A stretch of DNA of 64,000 nucleotides, taken from positions 36,838,754 to 36,902,753 of the forward strand of contig CM033403.1 of the NCBI GenBank assembly GCA_019426215.1. Reading direction: 5' to 3'. The stretch is from Buddleja alternifolia. Taxonomy: Eukaryota > Streptophyta > Magnoliopsida > Lamiales > Scrophulariaceae. The translations under genes and the position numbers were made by a program. Below the pieces are notes generated by a model that ran no database searches, was not told the origin of the DNA, and saw nothing but the letters and a program-made list of their open reading frames with translations. This document shows positions 13,198 through 25,800 of this stretch, piece after piece; the stretch's first letter is position 1, and each line of letters starts with the position of its first letter.

Positions 13198-16100
13198 CAA
13201 TACTCCAGTCCCTCCCGAAAAACCCCTTGCACCAAAATCTTCCCCTCTTCATCCCGCTCTTGCAGCTGGTAATATTTATTCTTCGTTTGGTTTTAAGTTA
13301 AATGATAATGATTCCAACTATAAACTTTGGCGCGGCATGTTCATGGATCTCTGCCGCAGTTATTCTGTTTTTGATCACCTCTCGGGAAAATCCAAACCTA
13401 CGGGTGACCCCGATGATACTTGGTTTGCACTAGATTCTACCATAAAACGTTGGTTTTACTCTACCGTTGATATTAAACTTTTAAAATCTGTTGATTTAGA
13501 GTATTCCACATCTCATGATCTTTGGTTAGCCATCGAAGAAAATTTTATGAATAATAAAGCCTCTAGATCTTTAGAGCTTAGTGAACGTTTTAATAATTTT
13601 CAAAAAGGCAATTTATCAATTTCTCAATATTGTCAAGAGATGAACTTTTTAGCCGATTCTCTTTCTGATTTGGATAGCCCTATACCCGATCAATCCTTTA
13701 TTTTACACTTACTAAAAGGCTTACCCGAGTCATATCTTCCTCTCGTTACTGTAATTACCACAACTAAGCCTTTACCATCTTTCTCTGAAATACAAAATCT
13801 CCTTCTTCTTCATGAAAATCGTGAAAAACGCTTCCAAACAACTCCTCCAAGTCATGATTCCTCTACCGTTTTTTTTTTCCAAACCACCCCTCAACCCCAA
13901 TATTGAAACACGAATCGCAATAATTTTCGAAATCGAGGGCGAGGTAATAGCAGGTCTAATTTTCGCCAAGGTCATAATTTTTCATATGGACAGCAAAACA
14001 GCCCACACACTACACGACCCACTGCTCCTCCAGGTTATGTCTATCAATTGGTGCATTTAACTCCAACTGGGATTCGCTTCTCTGGCCCAACGACTCTAGC
14101 CCAGCTCGCGCCTCCAGGTTTCAGGCCAAACAGCGCGTATTGGGCCTCTCCACTCCAGCCCAGTACGCCTGCTTGGTCCACTACTCAATCTCAGCCGCCC
14201 CACCACACCTCTGGCCTATCTCTCTCACTTCAGGCCTCACCCAGCGGCCCACCTCCTCCATTGCAATCTCCCTCTCTCGGTCCAGCTCCAGCAGCCTATT
14301 ACCAACAGCCCCCTTTCCGTCCAGCTCACTCCACGCAGCACACCCCCACTGATTTGGCCCACCTTTATCAGACCATGACCCTACAGCAGCCTGATGAACA
14401 ATGGTACCTCGACACTGGTGCAAGCTCCCACATGACTCCTCACCAAGGTAATTTACATTCAATTGTACCATGTAACTCTTTTGATTCAATTATCGTTGGT
14501 AATGGTGCTGTACTCCCGGTTCAATCTATTGGTCATTCTACGCTTTCTTTAAATTCTCGTCCTCTTCATTTGCATAACGTGCTCGTTTCCCCTCCATTAG
14601 TTAAGAATCTTATTTCCGTTCGTCAATTCACTAAGGATAATCTTTGTTCCATTGAATTTGACCATTTTGGTTTTTCTGTCAAGGATCTTAAAACCGGTGA
14701 TCTCATTAGTCGCAGTGATAGTGATGGCGATCTTTACCCTCTGCATGGTCTTTCTACCGCCCGTGTCTCCTCTCATTCTCTTCTCGTTCAGTCCTCGTCT
14801 GTCTGGCGTCGCCGCCTTGGTCATCCTGGAAGCTCAATTTTTAATTTTCTTCGTAGTAGAAATTTTATTTCTTGTAATAAAACTGATTCTCAATCTTTAT
14901 GTTCCGCTTGTCAGTTAGGTAAACACAAACAATTGTCTTTTTCTAGTTCGTATACTCGTAGTTCGCATTTATTTGATATTATTCATTTGGATCTTTGGAC
15001 TTCTCCTATTCCTAGTATAAATGGTTTTCGTTATTATGTTTTGTTTTTAGATGATTTTTCGCATTTTTTGTGGGTTTTCCCCTAACATAATAAATCTGAT
15101 GTTTCCAAAATTTTTGTTAATTTTCACTCTTACATTAACAATCAATTTCAATCTCAAATCAAAAGCTTCCAATGTGATCATGGTGGTGAATTTGACAATA
15201 CTTTTTTACATGATTTTTTCACTAAAAATGGTATTCAATTTCGCTTTTCTTGCCCCCATACCTCTCAACAAAATGGGAAGGCAGAACGCACTATCCAAAC
15301 TATAAACAACATAATCTGCACTCTTCTTTTCCAAGCATCTCTCCCCTTCTCCTTCTGGGCTAAAGCACTTCACATGGCTTCCCATCTTTTTAATATTTTA
15401 CCCACCACCACTCTCTCCTATCAAACTCCATTTGAGCTACTCTATCACACGGCTCCCACCTATACTCATCTTCGTACATTCGGTTGCCTCTGTTATCCTA
15501 ACATCTCAGCCACTTCTGCAAATAAACTTGTCTCCCCGCTCCTCTCCGTGTTTATTTCTCGGATATCCCTCTGATCATCGTGGCTACCAGTGTCTTGATC
15601 TCTCTTCCAATAAAATCATCATATCTCGTCATGTCGTTTTTGATGAAATGACTTTTCCTTATTCATCTTTCTACTTCTCCCCGCCTCCCCCATCTTATGA
15701 TTTTTTCGACAACGATGATCTCCCATCTCCTCTTTTCCTTCACTCACCTACCCCTCCCTTCTCCACTCCGGCCCCACCACCCTCGGGTCCAGTCTCTCCC
15801 ATCCCGTTTCCTTCTCCGGCTCCACCACCCACGCCTTCACCACCACTTTCCCCTCCTACTATATCCACTCATCCTATGGTTACTCGTTCCAAAACTGGTA
15901 TTTTTAAACCTCGTACTCTTTTCAACTTGTCGGCCTCAAATCCTTCTTCCTATTCGCCTCTTCCTCGCTCCTATGCTCAAGCTCTACGCGATCCGAATTG
16001 GAAAGCCGCCATGGATGATGAACTCTCTGCTCTCTCTTCCAATCATACTTGGGATCTTGTTCCTTCTCCTCCGAATGTCAACATTGTTGGGTCCAAATGG

Positions 16101-17510
16101 ATTTTTCGTCATAAATTCCGTTCTGATGGTACCCTTGAGCGATATAAAGCTCGTCTTGTCGCTCAGGGTTTTACTCAGCAACCCGGTATTGACTATGACG
16201 ACACTTTTAGTCCTGTTGTCAAACCTGCCACTATCCGCACTGTTTTTAGTATTGCTATTTCCCGCCATTGGCCCCTACACCAGCTTGATGTCAAAAATGC
16301 CTTTCTCAATGGTACTCTTTCCGAATCGGTCTACATGAAACAACCACCTGGTTTTCCTCATCCCACTCTTCCTAACCATGTCTGTCACCTCAAGAAGGCT
16401 CTATATGGTCTCAAACAAGCTCCTCGGGCATGGCATCATCGCTTTGCCACATTCATCGCTTCTATAGGATTCAGTAGCAGTCGCGCCGACTCTTCTCTGT
16501 TTATCTATCATCATGCGGGTTCTACTGCGTTTTTACTTCTTTATGTTGATGACATTGTTCTTACTGTCTCCTCTCCTTCCCTTCTCACTCACTTAACTAG
16601 GCTTCTTTCTCGGGAATTTGCTATGACTGACCTCGGGCCCCTTCACTATTTTCTCGGTGTCTCTGTCACTCGTACTTCTTCCTCGCTTTTTCTTTCTCAA
16701 GAAAAATTTGCTCGGGAAATTCTTCAACGAGCAAATATGTCCTCTTGTAATCCGGTCACTACTCCCTGTGATACTCACTCTAAACTCGCCGCCTCTTCTA
16801 GTGCTCCTTTTTCTGATCCTAATATTTTTCGCAGTCTTGTTGGCTCTCTTCAATACCTCACTTTCACTCGTCCGGATATCTCATTCTCTGTTCAGCAACT
16901 TTGTCTTTTTATGCATGATCCCCGCGAACATCACATGACGGCCTTGAAACGGGTTCTTCGTTATATCCAGGGTACTCTCTCTCAGGGTCTTTTTCTTCGT
17001 CCTTCGTCCTTGTCTCAGCTTATTGCTTATTCGGATGCTGATTGGGCTGGTTGCCCAGATACTCGTCGCTCGACCTCGGGATATTGTGTTTTCCTTGGGG
17101 ACAATCTTCTTTCCTGGTCCTCCAAACGTCAGCCCGTTGTTTCTCGTTCTAGTGCTGAGGCCGAATATCGTGGAGTAGCTAATGCAGTTGCTGAAACTTC
17201 ATGGCTCCGTAATCTTCTTCTTGAACTTCATTGTCCTCTCACAAAAGCCACTCTTGTTTATTGTGATAACATCAGTTCCGTTTATATGTCCTCGAACCCA
17301 GTTTAGCACCAACGAACCAAACATGTTGAATTAGATTTACATTTTGTACGAGAGCGTGTAGCTCTTGGTGATGTTCGTGTGTTGCATGTTCCATCTTCTC
17401 GTCAGTTTGCTGATATATTTACAAAAGGGTTACCTTCGTCACTTTTCTTGGAGTTTCGTTCCAGTCTCAACATTCAAGAACCCCACGTTTCGACTGCGGG
17501 GGAGTGTTAG
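13148..17510 (+). pseudogene. copia gag-pol polyprotein, broken by stops and one frameshift
   Basis: The frame opened at 13148 covers gag (SFGFKLNDNDSNYKLWRGMF to LPESYLPLVTVIT), then a TGA at 13904. The same frame continues through an RG-rich stretch without a visible CCHC knuckle, the protease motif WYLDTGASSHMT, the gag-pre-integrase motif WRRRLGHPG and the integrase start, to a TAA at about 15083. Integrase goes on in the same frame (HTSQQNGKAERTIQT) to about 15530, where a frameshift moves to the frame ending at 17306. That frame carries SPRSSPCLFLGYPSDHRGYQ, RT (QGFTQQPGIDYDDTFSPVVK, LDVKNAFLNG, LLYVDDIVLT) and RNase H (YSDADWAGCPDTRRSTSGYC). A TAG after SSNPV interrupts the last 68 codons, which end at 17510 inside the LTR. 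The first 16 or so residues at 13148 are PAP-derived, not gag. Confidence 0.87.
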
Positions 17511-17639
17511 AGATATATATTTAGTAGTATTGTTATTAGTTTAGGTCTCTATTATTTATTTCCTTATTTTCCATATTCTTGTACTCTATATAAACATTGG
17601 TTTAGTTCATTATTAATCAAGGAGAATTATACTTTAACA
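13197..17639 (+). mobile_element. Ty1/copia retrotransposon lacking a 5' LTR
   Basis: An internal region with gag, protease, integrase, reverse transcriptase and RNase H in copia order is followed by a purine tract (GCGGGGGAG) and a short 3' LTR at 17505..17639. Upstream of gag I find neither a copy of that LTR nor a tRNA-Met primer-binding site. Gag-like sequence begins directly after a PAP-fragment repeat near 13197. The element is thus 5'-truncated or recombined. The five bases after the LTR (ATACG) have no counterpart at the left junction. Confidence 0.85.
17505..17639 (+). repeat. 3' LTR of the 13-17.6 kb copia element
   Basis: The 135-bp repeat starts TGTTAGAGATATATA and ends ACTTTAACA, with TGTTA/TAACA inverted tips, and has a TATATAAA box near 17587. 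No partner is present in the window. It differs from the LTR at 36.3 kb. Confidence 0.75.
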
Positions 17640-18765
17640 ATACGAGTCTAATAATAGCATGTTTTTTTATCTAATTTGAATAATTGGACGATAATCTTCC
17701 TTTAATGAACAAAGATTATTAGAGTCTTTCACATATTTCTATTATCTAATTTGAATAATTGTTCAAACTTACGTATGATTTATTGCTTGTGACTACTGAT
17801 TAAAAGATTTATTTGTATAGTAATTATTACAATAGCATGTTTTTTTAAGTATGCAATGGTTGATCTCATTCGATGGATTACATGAAAATTTGAGTTCTTG
17901 CGACTATGTTTGTCATGAATCCTCATAAAGTAAAATTTTATTATGGATTCAAGAAACTCCAATATGTAAAAACATGTATAGATTATAATTTATTTATATA
18001 AATATTATATATATATATATATATATATCTTGCATCCCAATCATATCATATCCTAGAACTTTTGAAAACTGTGTATCTTGAATCCGTGTCGTATCTCCGT
18101 ATCTGTGTCTGTGCTTCGTAGATTCTACCTCTCAGAATGTTCTACACATCTTCTGACACATTCTACACATCTCCTATACTTTCCGGAAAGTTCATACAAT
18201 GTACAAGTTCTACATACTTCCTAAAACTATGTCTACACTATAGTGAAAGTATGAATAATGAAAGTGTTTCTTCTAATTATAAATGACTAAGTAATCCCTA
18301 TTGATATTAACATTATCTACTATTAATATTTATGCATACATGTATCTTAACACTAACATCCTAATTAATATTTATTTATTATTATTTATTTTTATTTTTA
18401 ACAGAACCACCCTATCAGGGAAGGGTGTATCAGGCCCTTCATCCCTTCTTTATTTTATCAAAATAAAGCCATAAACGAGGAGTGCTAGCTCCCTAAAAAT
18501 ATTCATATAAACATTAGTGTTTATAACTATTAAATAACAACTTTCCAATTCCAATATTCATGCTGAAGCAACTTTTCAATTCCAAGAGCAAATCTAATGA
18601 AGACTAAAAAATTGGGTGGTTTCAAAGTCCTACTTAAGCAAGTTATATGTCTTTTACATCTTATGTCTTTTTAAGTCTTAACTATCTAAATTTACATTCA
18701 AATTCCATATAATAACAGATAGTATTAAGAGAGTTAAAAACTAGAAAGACCCAAATTAGAGCAAT

Positions 18766-18856
18766 TTGGATCTTCTGTTACACGTTCATGTTACACTTGT
18801 CACACATCGGTACGTGTAACAGGAAGTGTTACACGAATATTGTAATAGAAGATTTC
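18766..18856. repeat. short hairpin MITE, deletion form
   Basis: The left arm GATCTTCTGTTACACGTTC pairs imperfectly with the reverse complement of CGAATATTGTAATAGAAGAT. The arms match those of the larger hairpin at 19.2-19.4 kb, so this looks like a copy that lost its loop. Confidence 0.55.
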
Positions 18857-18988
18857 ATTTGAAATTAGAGAGGCTTAATTAAATCCATCTTTCCAAAGGT
18901 CATAGGAAACTCATCTTCCAAAAGTCATAGGAAGTCAAATCGTCACACTTAGAAGATGAACCAATTTTCCAACTTTTACAAATTTTAA

Positions 18989-19137
18989 TTGCTTAAGCAA
19001 GAAGTCTTGTGTTCAAATTCTTGTGAATGCAAACAACTTCTTTGGGAGAGGTCCCCACAATTGTGCCCGACAGTACCTCGAGGAATTAGTCTTGAGCCCC
19101 TGACTCGAGGGCACCTTGGGAAACAATAAAAAAATAC
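18989..19137 (+). mobile_element. 5'-truncated tRNA-derived SINE
   Basis: A pol III B-box-like GTTCAAATTC is followed by GAGAGGTCCCCACAATTGTG, CCTCGAGGAATTAGTCTTGA and an A-rich tail near 19128. This arrangement is common in plant SINEs. I cannot find a clear A box, so the 5' end seems to be missing. Confidence 0.5.
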
Positions 19138-19199
19138 ATTAACTTAATTGTTAACACCGTTCTCCTTTAATACGACTGTCTTCAGCTTTCCAAACTGTT

Positions 19200-19426
19200 G
19201 AAACGCTATCTTCTACTACACCATTCGTGTTACATTTCCTGTTATACGCCCAGATGCGTGAGAAATGTATATATGAACGGTTAGGATGTAGTAAGATCAG
19301 AAAATAATGTAATGTGGCAAAAAATCTTCGATTTCTCTCTCCACATCCTAACCACCCATATACACACTTGTCATGCATCTGTAAGTGTAAAATGAAATAT
19401 AACACGAATGTATAACAGAAAATCCG
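19200..19426. repeat. hairpin MITE with arms of about 85 bp
   Basis: The left arm (ATCTTCTACTACACCATTCG ... GGTTAGGATGTAG) pairs with the right arm (CCACATCCTAACC ... CGAATGTATAACAGAAAAT) over roughly 85 bases with mismatches. It shares arm sequence with the short hairpin at 18.8 kb. Confidence 0.6.
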
Positions 19427-19546
19427 GATTGCCCAAACTGACCCTCACCTTGCTTCTATAAATCATTTAAATAACATAATATGTAACATTCACATGTATA
19501 TTAAAATGTATAATTATTATGCTAAACATAGGAAATCAAATAAAGT

Positions 19547-19855
19547 TGTCACAAGAAATTTTGTTTTGTCACATTTTACATGTTTAATAGTGACAAAATG
19601 TGAATAGAAGTTGTCAATCTTAATAATTAGTGATACACATTTAGTGATAACAATTATAATTATCACTATTTTTGTGTTATCACTAAATTGTCACTATACA
19701 TATGTCAATAGTGACAACTTTAAAGAAATTCTTATCACTAAAAATCCTTATTATGACAAAACAAAATTTTTTGCCACTCATTATATATATCTGATAACAT
19801 TTTTAACACTGTCACTCCAATTTTTGTCAATAATATTATTTTTCGTTGTAGTGTA
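19547..19855. repeat. CACTA-like inverted-repeat MITE remnant
   Basis: The left ACAAGAAATTTTGTTTTGTC pairs with the right GACAAAACAAAATTTTTTGC. The interior is full of GTCACTA / TAGTGAC repeats, and the right end reads as the reverse complement of CACTACAACGAAAAA, the sort of tip seen in CACTA-type elements. The left tip is eroded. Confidence 0.5.
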
Positions 19856-21187
19856 TTTTATCCATATACACACTTATTTAAGTCCCTGTGCATGAATGCA
19901 GGTAACGTTGATTACGTATATATCAAGGTGGAGATTAAATTAAACATATTTTTAGCACAAGCCGCATTTGTCCATTGAATTGTTTGAGAAATAATGAAAA
20001 TCACAAGTCAACCTTGGATTCATGTGGTAATATATTGTTATCGTGTTTAATTTTATATCAGACCGGATCCAATAATTCGAATGTGTATTATGTATCTATT
20101 TATTTCATGCAAGTATATATGAACACCACACACAATACATCTTATTGTGTGATAGAGATAAATATTAAGACAACTAAACTTGATCTACCATAGATTTTTC
20201 TTTGTTGCCCGCGAGAAACATGATTACGACTAGGCAAGCAAACGCCCTCTAACTCTTCACAACTTAGAGGATGTTTGGTTAGGCTTACTTAAAACATCTT
20301 TATATTTTATAATAAGACGTTTTTAGAATTTATAAGATGCTATTTAAAAGTAATTTTTTAAGTGTTTGAATGAAATAAAATCATGGAGCCTATAAAGTGA
20401 AAGTAATGACAATTATATAATTACGATAACCAAATTATAGAAGTTTGTTAAGATCTTGCAAAATAAACTAGAAATCCTAGTTTATTTTTAATGAGTTATA
20501 AATTCCTTAACATGTTATTTTGGAAGCTTAATTATAAGCTTCTACCAAGAAAATTATCTAAAGACTTTGAAGCTTATAAGATAGTTGGAGAAGCTAGCTT
20601 GTATACATCACTGTTGTTACAAACTTCTGCCAAACCAAGAACGAACAAATTGGAAAAACGAATAAAGATTAATCGAGATGATCTATATATACAATATGGA
20701 TACCGGCAAAGATTTACAGATAATATATATATATATATATATATATTTACATAAATTAATTATAAAAGGGATTATAGTTGGTATAAATTATTATTTTTCT
20801 TTGGTAATAGCAGTTGGTATAATTAAAAAAGATATATATGAGTCATTTAATTTGACATTCTATTACCTGGCATCTACAATCAGACACTTAGCGTATAAAT
20901 GGCTCAAGAACCAATAGTATTTAAATACACTAAATGTCACGTTAATATAAACATAATTGTAATTAATAAAGAATAATATGTATGGAGGCATAAAAGAATG
21001 CAAGTCACTGATCTCTTTAATTTGTTGTAATGACTCATGTCACTGAAAAATACATACAAGCAGATATGTGCAATTCTAATACTACTGTCTTCACTAATTA
21101 ATATTATGAAGCAACAAAATAATAGGACGAAAACAAACTTAAAATTTGAATTAAATCTAACCATGCATACGCACGGAAAATTCTATG
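19856..21187. other. AT-rich intergenic, no gene seen
   Basis: Only short frames and a (AT)n run near 20720-20746 are present. A possible MITE from about 20254 to 20650 is suggested by GGATGTTTGGTTAGGC at one end and GCCAAACCAAGAACG at the other, but the arms pair weakly. Confidence 0.45.
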
Positions 21188-21188
21188 A

Positions 21189-21336
21189 TGGACTCATTCC
21201 ATTGGTCTTGGTGCGTTAAGCACCACACATTTGGGTTGAGTTAAGTGGTTTTTATCATCTACCACCTATGTTTTTACCACCCACCCCAACACAATTATGC
21301 GGTGTTTAAGGCACTAGGACCAACGGGGTGGGACTA
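21189..21336. repeat. hairpin MITE near PAP 3' end
   Basis: The left arm CCATTGGTCTTGGTGCGTTA and the reverse complement of the right arm (CCGTTGGTCCTAGTGCCTTA) agree at 16 of 20 bases, and pairing continues inwards. The element is about 148 bp and lies about 180 bp past the PAP stop codon. Confidence 0.6.
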
Positions 21337-21517
21337 GCATAGAACTACCTCATACGCATACTCACATTTCTTGTTTTGGAAAGGGATGTATGGAAACAAT
21401 ACTAATTCTGATTCTGTTTTTGTACAAGCGAATTAATCAATGTACAAAGTGTAGCTATCACTGAAGTTACTGGCCAAAGTACAAAGTGCATTCATAATCC
21501 AATTACAGAAAAGTACT

Positions 21518-22266
21518 TCAATTGCTGAGTACAAGAGACCGGCAAAGCTGAAAACTAACTCTTGCAACCTCCGAATCTTCGCGACGAATTTTCGACGTTG
21601 TGCTCTTAGTCTTAGTACTAGTCTTCGTCTGTGGCAATTCAAATGCTTTCACCAATCTCAGCTTCATCCCACCAATTGGGGCTTCGTGTCGTCCCATCAG
21701 AACTACCTTCGTGAACTCTTTCATGATGGACTCGACATTTATGCTATCACTCCTGTCAGCATCCAATCCCCAATACAATATTTTTTTTGGCTCTTGTACA
21801 TCATTCTCCTCGTATTCTGTTGAGTCGGGATTGCAAAATCCCGGGAACTCTTCCAACTGTACAACAAATTTGAGTAACAAAAAATGATTAAAAAAAATTG
21901 CCTTGAACATATAAATGTTGAAGAATCTATAAAATGTTAGACTATATTAGGACAATTTTTTTTTATTTCTTAAATTTACTAAAGGTACGAGAATGTAATA
22001 ATATACCTTGAAAAGAAGCCAACGCAGTCGAGACTTCACCCATCCAACCCACTCTCCTAACTCATTCTCGTGAGGAGATGAAACACTTATTTTGAGAAAG
22101 CTTTCATATTTCTTGGCACAACAAAACGGCTCAAATAAAGATCTCCATTCAAAATCGGGCAAAAGAAAATCCTGCATTTCACATAAATTAAAAACAAATC
22201 ATAAGACCTAGCTAATTATATGAAAGGCAACATATAGATACAAAAAATGTTAATTCAGACAATAAG

Positions 22267-22302
<36 letters not shown>

Positions 22303-23893
22303 CTTCGTTAAAACATGTCCACGTACAAACTCCGTCTTGATTCTGTCGAACGTGCTCTTTGTGATGTTAGACCAGATTAATTCGTTCGATCCAGGTAACT
22401 GAATAGCCATAAGAGATGATCTTCGAGGAATTGGTGGCACATTATCTTCTAAGATTACGGGCATCGGCCAAGGCCATGAAGCATATGTTTGAAAGAAAAT
22501 TGCAACCAAAGCGCTTAAGGGCGCGTTTGGTTGCCTTCGGCAGATGACTGCTGCTAGAACGGCTAAATGGATCCCTCCAAAATAACCGAAACCCTGCAAA
22601 ATAGTATCAAACAATAGTAATTTAGTTATCCCATAAAATTCTATTGTACCGGGTACTTATATATATATATAAGAGGATTCCAAATCATTTGTCACAAAAT
22701 GGTGTAACAATTTCTTTATACTAATAAATGTACAATAACAAAGGATTTGGTTGCTATTTCTATGCGAAAAGTAAAAAGTGCAAAAAATAATTAATTCTTA
22801 CAAATCCGTAAAGGCCTCGTTTGTTTGCCCAGAACTTCACACACCGCAAGAGTGATTGATACACCTATATATAGAATCAAATAGAAAATAATTGATGATC
22901 ATAGTAGATAATATAACATATATATATATATAGTTGATTTATTCAGGTGAGTGGAAAAAAAATAGAATTTACCTCAATGTTTGGAACGAGTTCAAGGATT
23001 CTTTTATTTGTAACAACACCAGACATACTTCTCCAGCTGACATCATCAATATTTTTTAACAAGAATGGACTGAGCACATCCACAACCTACACATATATAA
23101 GAGATGATAAATAGGTAAAATTATAATACTATATAGTAAATCAATAAATTGATTATAAAGTAAAAACTATTAAAATTTATTCAAAAAATCTCACATCCAA
23201 AATAGTGGGTGCATTAAGCTTGGCATAAGGAAGATCAAATTGGATCCCATCAAAATTGAATCTCATCATAGGCACTTTCCCATTTTTGATACAGATAATT
23301 TCTGAAACTTCGGGTGTACTTGCAAGCATGTCATGGAGTACACCGAAGAAGTCCTCCTACAAATGTGATCAAACGAGAACATAAATACGCTCCTCAAAGT
23401 TTATATAGATGTCAAGTAAATGAAGCTGCTAAAAGTCTATCTAGTTAAATACGGAACGAGAAAAAATTGTCATTTAATTTATATGTACGAATTTCAACTA
23501 ACATAAGGAAAAATGTAACAAAGACTTACTTCCAAAGTGGCAAAGTACGGTCCAACACATAATGCATCAATATCAGAGGAAGAATTGTGAACCTGCATGC
23601 CAAAGAGATACAATTTAATTACCATATTATTATTGTAAATAAATGTGAACAATTATTTTTCAGCACAAAATAATAATAATATTTAATTTTGATAAACTTA
23701 CTCCTAGGCCATATGACCCGAATACTCGAATTGTGGCACAAGCAGCCATAACACAACCCATTGGGAATCCACGTTGATAAGCAACTCTTGTAGCCCACTC
23801 CATCACAATCTGACGATCAGGATAAAAGATATGAGAATGACCAACATAAGAACACTTCTGAAGTCAAAACTTGCGTGTATAATTATGAAAATC

Positions 23894-23931
<38 letters not shown>

Positions 23932-24795
23932 CACACACACTTTCTGATCTCGATTTCTACAATATCAACTTGAACAATACTGTAACAATTATTAGGACCG
24001 TAAACGAGTTGAGTCGAGTCGAACTAGTTATTGTTTAAACTTGTTTAATTAAATCGTTATCGAGCTACAAAATTTGTGTTTCAGCTTGATTTGATTGTCA
24101 ACTGAACCGAGCTCAAACGAGCTTAATCGAGTCGAACACGAATCGAGCTCGGGTAGCTTGATTATTTAGCACATAGTTTATTATTTTTTTACTAATCGAG
24201 TCAAGCTCGAGCCGAGCTTCAAAATTAACGAACACTCAAAAAGTTGTTCAAACTTAGTTTGATATGTGAAGAAGCCGAGCTCAAACGAACTTTTACCGAA
24301 TCTTCTTGAATCGAGTATTGAATAACACTTTTCAACTCTGTCAGTATCCATGCATGATACAACGTGACAATAAGATGAAGAATATAATCTAATAAACATG
24401 TATTAACGTTCTTTACCAACGTGTTAATAATATAATAATATCAAAATATATTTTATATAAAAACTCATATAAATAATATGAATACCACATTAAAACATCA
24501 AGAAACGAATAGATCAACACCTTTTTGAGCTTGTGAATAACATCTCTCCTCTTGATTTCCTCCTCCTGGGTTGGAACCAATCCTTCATCACCCATTAACT
24601 ATATAAAAACAGAAAAGAAAAAAAAAATATTATTCAAGAAAATACCATGATTTTATTTATTTTTTAAAAAAGAGACTTATCAAATAAACAAAGTATAATG
24701 AATATGCATGCATGCAACGTAAGTTCTTTAAAATAAATTAAAACCTGAAGCAACGACATAGATCTTTCGATCTCCATACTGAGAGAGTTCATCAT
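21518..24795 (-). CDS. poly(A) polymerase, short PAPS3-like form
   Basis: Ten exons give 1434 nt (477 residues): 24795..24745, 24598..24521, 23809..23702, 23592..23530, 23356..23195, 23086..22973, 22864..22802, 22593..22303, 22171..22007, 21856..21518. Every intron is phase 0. The nucleotidyltransferase motif is spread over exons 3-4: FGSYGLGVHNSSSDIDALCV gives catalytic Asp86 and Asp88, and FDGIQFDLPYAKL gives the third, Asp141. The central domain follows (LVPNIEVYQSLLRCVKFWAN, GFGYFGGIHLAVLAAV), then the RNA-binding domain ending with LMGRHEAPIGGMKLRLVKAF. The enzyme adds adenosines to RNA 3' ends using ATP. The long C-terminal nuclear-targeting tail of typical plant PAPs (700+ residues) is missing, as in Arabidopsis PAPS3 (about 480 residues, reported cytoplasmic). 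A short basic KTSTKTKSTTSKIRR stretch near the end could act in localisation. Full and undamaged. Confidence 0.92.
22270..22299. repeat. (AT)n microsatellite at PAP exon 8 donor
   Basis: About 15 AT units start three bases into the intron after exon 8 in the transcript sense (GTACATATATAT). Confidence 0.85.
23899..23928. repeat. (AT)n microsatellite in PAP intron 2
   Basis: An uninterrupted AT run of about 30 bases, followed by a short (AC)n tract at 23929-23940. Confidence 0.85.
23995..24320. repeat. GAGCTCGAGCC-type dispersed repeat in PAP intron 2
   Basis: Repeated short words CGAGTCGAAC, CGAGCTC, CGAGCCGAGC and CAAACGAGCT fill the segment, which opens TAGGACCGTAAACGAG. That resembles the TAGGGGTGTAAACGAG start of plant hAT non-autonomous elements. 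Related stretches lie at 33.0-33.3 and 53.1-53.4 kb. Confidence 0.6.
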
Positions 24796-25679
24796 CTTGA
24801 ATTCTTGAAGATCGCTATGAAATCTTTAAGCTAAATGAGTCGATAGATCTTGACTATGGAAAATATAAGATGTATGTATATGTATGTATATATTATAGTG
24901 TATATCTCTAGAGAGAGAGGAAGTGAAGAAAGTTTGTAGAGAGACAGAGATTGCAATATTTCATGTACTAGGGTTTCTGGATATGTAAGAAGAAAGGTAA
25001 TTATAATACATAAGTTTGGAGAATATAATTGAAGAAGAAAGGTAAATTATAATACATAAGTTTGGCGGTTTAATTAAGCTAATCCGAAAGGTGTTTGTTG
25101 TTGTATATAAGAAGGACACTCTTTTTAATTAGTCTTCTAACTTAATTATTAATCTTCATTTTACGCGATTGGATATCATATCTATGATATATATATATAT
25201 ATATATATATCCAATGCGGTTGTGCCTTGATTTCCTAGAACCAACATGTAACTCTACTACACGAAAGGATCTAGCATACATTCCACCAATCACAATATAC
25301 TAAATATACTTGTTTTATGATTTGTGACTCTGTCAATCACAAAATAATTGTAATTTATTTATATCGTGAATGATTTGGACTCGATCTATTAATTTGAGTT
25401 CTAACTAGAATTTCCCATCGAAGGAATTGTTAGGAATCATCCAATCATTTTTGTGTGTGATGGACTCTATACGAGTCCTTCCACGTGAATGGTTGAGGTT
25501 GACTCAAAACTGAATTAGTGCTCCTAAAATCAACTGTTAAAGAAAAAAAAATTGATTATTTAACTTAATTAGTTTGACGTAATGTTTTTTCAAAATATAA
25601 TTGGTTTCTAAAATTAATATCAATTAATTTGATTTGATTTATTGAAATGTGATCGAAAATATAGATATCCAGTTTGACA
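24796..25679. other. PAP upstream region and spacer
   Basis: The promoter of the minus-strand PAP gene should lie in the first few hundred bases. The segment includes GA-rich repeats (24905-24945) and a (AT)n run near 25186-25211. No other gene is seen. Confidence 0.45.
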
Positions 25680-25800
25680 TAGGGTTGTTCAATCAAACCG
25701 TTAAACCGCCCCAAACTCAAACCGCACCGTAGCAAGTTAACGATTTGATGGGTCGGTCTTAAGTTAAGTCTAAAAAAAAATGCATTTTTGCAACCGGGTT
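25680..25800. repeat. hAT-end-like relic
   Basis: The stretch beginning TAGGGTTGTTCAATCAAACC resembles the terminus of the 7.6-kb hAT element (TAGGGGTGTTCAT) and is followed by AAACCG words. No right end was found. Confidence 0.4.
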
